NCBI GenBank assembly: GCA_001917895.1
Contig: MNEW01000052.1
Span: 12,179-20,385, forward strand
Direction of reading: 5' to 3'
Source: Actinobacteria bacterium 13_1_40CM_66_12
Lineage (GTDB): Bacteria > Chloroflexota > Dormibacteria > Dormibacterales > Dormibacteraceae
Length of the DNA stretch: 8,207 nucleotides
The position numbers and the translations under genes are program-made. Each line of letters starts with the position of its first letter. Positions within the stretch are counted from its first letter, which is position 1. Positions 6,867 through 8,207 of this stretch are shown here, one piece after another. The notes under the pieces were generated by a model. That model was not told the origin of the DNA, did no database searches, and worked only from the letters and a program-made list of their open reading frames with translations.

Positions 6867-7390
6867 GAAGCCGCGTCGGCATCGGGTATGGGCATCGCGA
6901 TCGTGTCTTCGTAGAACAGGCGCGAGCCAAGGCGCTTCTTGATGGCCGCGAGCTGTTCGTCATCTCCGCGAACCCGAACGAAAAGTGCCGGCTTCTCGAG
7001 CAGCGGTTTCATGATCCGCGCCACTTTCGATCGCCGGGAATCCTGGAAGGCGACCTTGAGCGGCTGCACCTTCACCATGCGGATGTTTTCGTACTCGATC
7101 AACACGTTAGAGAACAGCGTCGAGACCTTGAGTCCGGAATCCAGCGGCTCGACGAAGCTGCGCCATCGATAGATCAGGAACGCTCCGCCGAGGAGCAGAC
7201 CGACCGGCGCGTAGAAGAGCCAGATGATGTTGCCCTGGTTGATGGGCTGATGCGAATAGAGGACAACCCCGATCGCGACGACCCCCACCGCGACCAGCAG
7301 GCCGGCGTAAAACCGCTGCCAGCGCCACAACTCCTCGGCGTAGAGGATCCGCTGCCGTCCCTTGACTGGCCGTGCCCCGTTGGAGCTCAA
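6788..7390 (-). CDS. Two-helix membrane protein with possible bacterial PH-like domain
   Basis: I do not recognise a named family for this 200-residue product. It has a basic N-terminus, two membrane helices (about 28-45 and 54-74) joined by a short loop, then a mixed strand/helix region (about 80-165) rich in hydrophobic-charged alternation. That layout resembles bacterial PH-domain membrane proteins; this is inferred from architecture only. The C-terminus is strongly basic (GGGRRRKRRR, 191-200) and probably cytoplasmic. The TTG start is the only usable one before the helices and lies one base after the glpK stop (TAG-c-TTG) without a ribosome-binding site, so translation is probably by reinitiation after glpK. 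Its 3' end overlaps the annotated PMT start by 79 bp. The tight position suggests co-expression with PMT, perhaps as an accessory factor, which is speculative. Confidence 0.72.
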   Translation of the reverse strand: MSSNGARPVKGRQRILYAEELWRWQRFYAGLLVAVGVVAIGVVLYSHQPINQGNIIWLFYAPVGLLLGGAFLIYRWRSFVEPLDSGLKVSTLFSNVLIEYENIRMVKVQPLKVAFQDSRRSKVARIMKPLLEKPALFVRVRGDDEQLAAIKKRLGSRLFYEDTIAMPIPDADAASWEITAKLPYRMGQNLGGGRRRKRRR

Positions 7391-7391
7391 G

Positions 7392-8207
7392 CTACTGATT
7401 ATCGGGTAGCGACCAGCTGCGACTCCGTTCTACCGCCCGCCTCCACTGCGATTGCAGCAACGCGGCCTGGTCTCTGGAGATCGCCGGCTCGAACTCCCGG
7501 TCGAGCTTCCATAAGCCCTCGAGGTCGGCGTCGCTCCACACTCGCGCGCCAAGCCCGGCGAGAAACGCGGCGCCCAGCGCGGTGGTCTCGGTTTGCCGCG
7601 GCCGCCTCACCGGGATGCCCAGCAGGTCGGCCTGGAACTGGCAGAGCACGTCCATGACCGCGGCGCCGCCGTCGACGCGGAGCTCGGTGAGCGCCTTGCC
7701 GGTGTCGCCCTGCATCGCCTCGACGACGTCGCGAGTCTGATACGCCATTGCTTCCACGGCAGCCCGCACGAGCTGTGCGCGCCCGCTGCCCCTGGTGAGT
7801 CCCACGATCGTGCCGCGCGCGAACGGGTCCCAGTACGGCGCACCGAGGCCGACAAAGGCCGGAACCAGGAACACCCCGCCGGCGTCCGGAACGGAGAAGG
7901 CGAGGAGCCCCGCTTCAGCGGCACTTTCGATGATCCTGAGGCCGTCCCGCAGCCACTGGAGGGCCGCTCCGGTGATGAAGATGGCGCCCTCGAGCGCGTA
8001 GCTGAGGCGTCCCGACCGGCGCCACGCGACTGTCGTCAGCATCCCGGACTTCGAGGGCACACGGTCCGCGCCCGTTTGCGCAAGCACGAAGGATCCCGTG
8101 CCGTATGTGTTCTTGGCCATGCCGACGGCGGTGCACGCCTGGCCGAACAGCGCGGCTTGCTGGTCACCGGCGATCCCGGTGATGGGCGCTTCGATTCCCC
8201 CGAATGC
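7392..8207 (-). CDS. glpK: Glycerol kinase, C-terminal part (5' end beyond window)
   Basis: The frame is open through the right edge, giving the last 271 residues of a protein about 500 long. GlpK phosphorylates glycerol with ATP to sn-glycerol 3-phosphate in the cytoplasm, feeding phospholipid synthesis or glycolysis. In the visible part, [16 protein letters not shown] (8-23) and [12 protein letters not shown] (29-40) are characteristic glycerol kinase ATP-site segments. ALQWLRDGL (82-90), [21 protein letters not shown] (120-140) and [14 protein letters not shown] (148-161) cover the FGGY second signature. [20 protein letters not shown] (179-198) and [13 protein letters not shown] complete the C-terminal ATPase lobe. 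No damage is visible. The stop is one base before the TTG of the next gene, so glpK appears to lead into the membrane-protein run. No glpF or glpD is visible in the window. Confidence 0.96.
   Translation of the reverse strand, partial: AFGGIEAPITGIAGDQQAALFGQACTAVGMAKNTYGTGSFVLAQTGADRVPSKSGMLTTVAWRRSGRLSYALEGAIFITGAALQWLRDGLRIIESAAEAGLLAFSVPDAGGVFLVPAFVGLGAPYWDPFARGTIVGLTRGSGRAQLVRAAVEAMAYQTRDVVEAMQGDTGKALTELRVDGGAAVMDVLCQFQADLLGIPVRRPRQTETTALGAAFLAGLGARVWSDADLEGLWKLDREFEPAISRDQAALLQSQWRRAVERSRSWSLPDNQ

Overview
The window is GC-rich DNA (roughly two-thirds G+C by eye), dense with genes that often start at GTG or TTG. That style, plus a bacterial protein O-mannosyltransferase and a DnaE2-type polymerase fragment, suggests a high-GC Gram-positive or similar soil bacterium (Actinomycetota or Chloroflexota). 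The sequence alone does not settle the phylum, and no rRNA or tRNA gene is present.

Layout. From the left edge, about 117 bp do not resemble the gene that follows and look like a junction, possibly the end of an insertion sequence. Then come two plus-strand genes. The first is the last ~240 codons of an error-prone DNA polymerase (helix-hairpin-helix plus OB-fold, no catalytic part). After a 99-bp gap comes a DUF1003 membrane protein with a Pro/Ala-rich tail. The rest of the window, 8207 down to 1546, is one compact minus-strand run of five genes: glpK (3' part only), a 200-residue two-helix membrane protein with a possible PH-like domain, a protein O-mannosyltransferase (PMT, GT39), a 684-residue polytopic GT-C-like membrane protein, and a PLP-dependent group II amino acid decarboxylase. 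The two gene sets converge and overlap by 53 bp at 1546-1598.

How the genes may work together. The five minus-strand genes are separated by 1 nt, -79 nt, 11 nt and 27 nt, so they are probably one transcript whose promoter lies beyond the right edge. PMT and the GT-C-like protein both look like membrane enzymes acting on the outer face of the cytoplasmic membrane, probably with polyprenyl-phosphate sugars, so the core of the run looks like a surface glycosylation unit. The roles of glpK, the small membrane protein and the decarboxylase in that unit are unknown; they may simply be co-transcribed. No CRISPR array, RNA gene or complete mobile element is visible. No gene-free stretch exceeds 125 bp.
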